In this document: positions 62,056 through 62,143 of the stretch, in pieces
Layout of the letters: every line of letters begins with the position of its first letter
How positions within the stretch are numbered: the stretch's first letter is position 1
NCBI GenBank assembly: GCA_023249225.1
Contig: JAHFDA010000004.1
Coordinates: 1 to 62,143 of the forward strand
Direction: 5' to 3'
Length of the DNA stretch: 62,143 nucleotides
DNA from: a bacterium
Lineage (GTDB): Bacteria > Margulisbacteria > Marinamargulisbacteria > JAHFDA01
Position numbers and translations under genes: made by a program
Notes under the pieces: generated by a model
The model's database searches: none
What the model was told of the DNA's origin: nothing
Seen by the model: only the letters and a program-made list of their open reading frames with translations

Positions 62056-62143
62056 GCGATGGCCCGGGAAGCGGATACTTTTCGATGGGCGATCATCGAT
62101 GAGCGTATGGCGAGGAAAATGGCTGGAGCCATTTTATGGGGTG

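Overview
The window is a 62 kb chromosomal piece from a Gram-negative bacterium. It encodes a secretin-type protein, pseudopilins, lipoprotein and Sec-type signal peptides, a D-glycerate 3-kinase-like enzyme and acyl-CoA enzymes of the ethylmalonyl-CoA type. The mixture, with a Thr/Asp/Ser-rich lipoprotein linker and very large proteins of unknown family, suggests a deltaproteobacterial-grade lineage (Myxococcota, Bdellovibrionota or a related candidate group). That placement is an inference; no rRNA or tRNA gene was seen.

Layout. 1-1508: tail of a MeaB-type GTPase, a short repeat with terminal inverted repeats, and a membrane-anchored SGNH-like protein. 1581-11045 (minus): two giant genes, a single-HKD phospholipase-D-like protein (1230 aa) followed 15 bp later by a 1918-aa fusion of an HD domain, a long unknown middle and a complete RecJ-like DHH exonuclease. 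11210-15443: a compact secretion/pilus-type operon (prepilin peptidase, four pseudopilins, a GspL-like bitopic protein, a very short secretin). 15536-21044: accC, nusB, a full riboflavin set (ribE, ribBA, ribH) and an orphan MalK/UgpC-type ATPase. 21037-27272: hpt, a LOG-family protein, two epimerases, a UbiA-family prenyltransferase and a B12-binding radical SAM enzyme. 27308-31601: second copy of the repeat, two unknown proteins, a PIN-domain toxin-antitoxin pair and an AT-rich regulatory gap. 31602-49325: acyl-CoA metabolism, with a long acyl-CoA dehydrogenase, a malyl-CoA-lyase/MaoC-hydratase fusion, crotonyl-CoA carboxylase/reductase with a large insertion, an extended epimerase, a KAS III-like synthase and an acyl-CoA ligase. 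These are interleaved with an archaeal-type ATPase, two unknown proteins, an ADP-ribosylglycohydrolase and a TraB-like protein. 49350-62143: a vapC remnant, a lipoprotein, a queuosine-salvage protein, a PAP2 phosphatase, a two-gene biotin-dependent acyl-CoA carboxylase, a PuuD-like membrane protein, a glycerate kinase, a transglutaminase-like protein lacking the usual Cys, a secreted unknown, and a four-helix-bundle gene between direct repeats.

How it fits together. Ccr, epimerase, dehydrogenase, hydratase/lyase fusion, propionyl-CoA-type carboxylase and MeaB together cover most of an ethylmalonyl-CoA pathway (acetyl-CoA assimilation through glyoxylate and propionyl-CoA). The mutase is not in the window but would be the expected partner of MeaB. 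The glycerate kinase could drain glyoxylate-derived glycerate.

The most unusual signals are: a short degenerate N-terminal motif (aromatic or His, then Arg/Lys, one residue, Val/Ile/Leu, Ala) at the start of about 18 otherwise unrelated proteins, mostly in 27-58 kb and absent from the housekeeping block; the PLD plus HD-RecJ giant gene pair; the fused and enlarged ethylmalonyl-CoA enzymes; and palindromic elements embedded in frame in a coding sequence.
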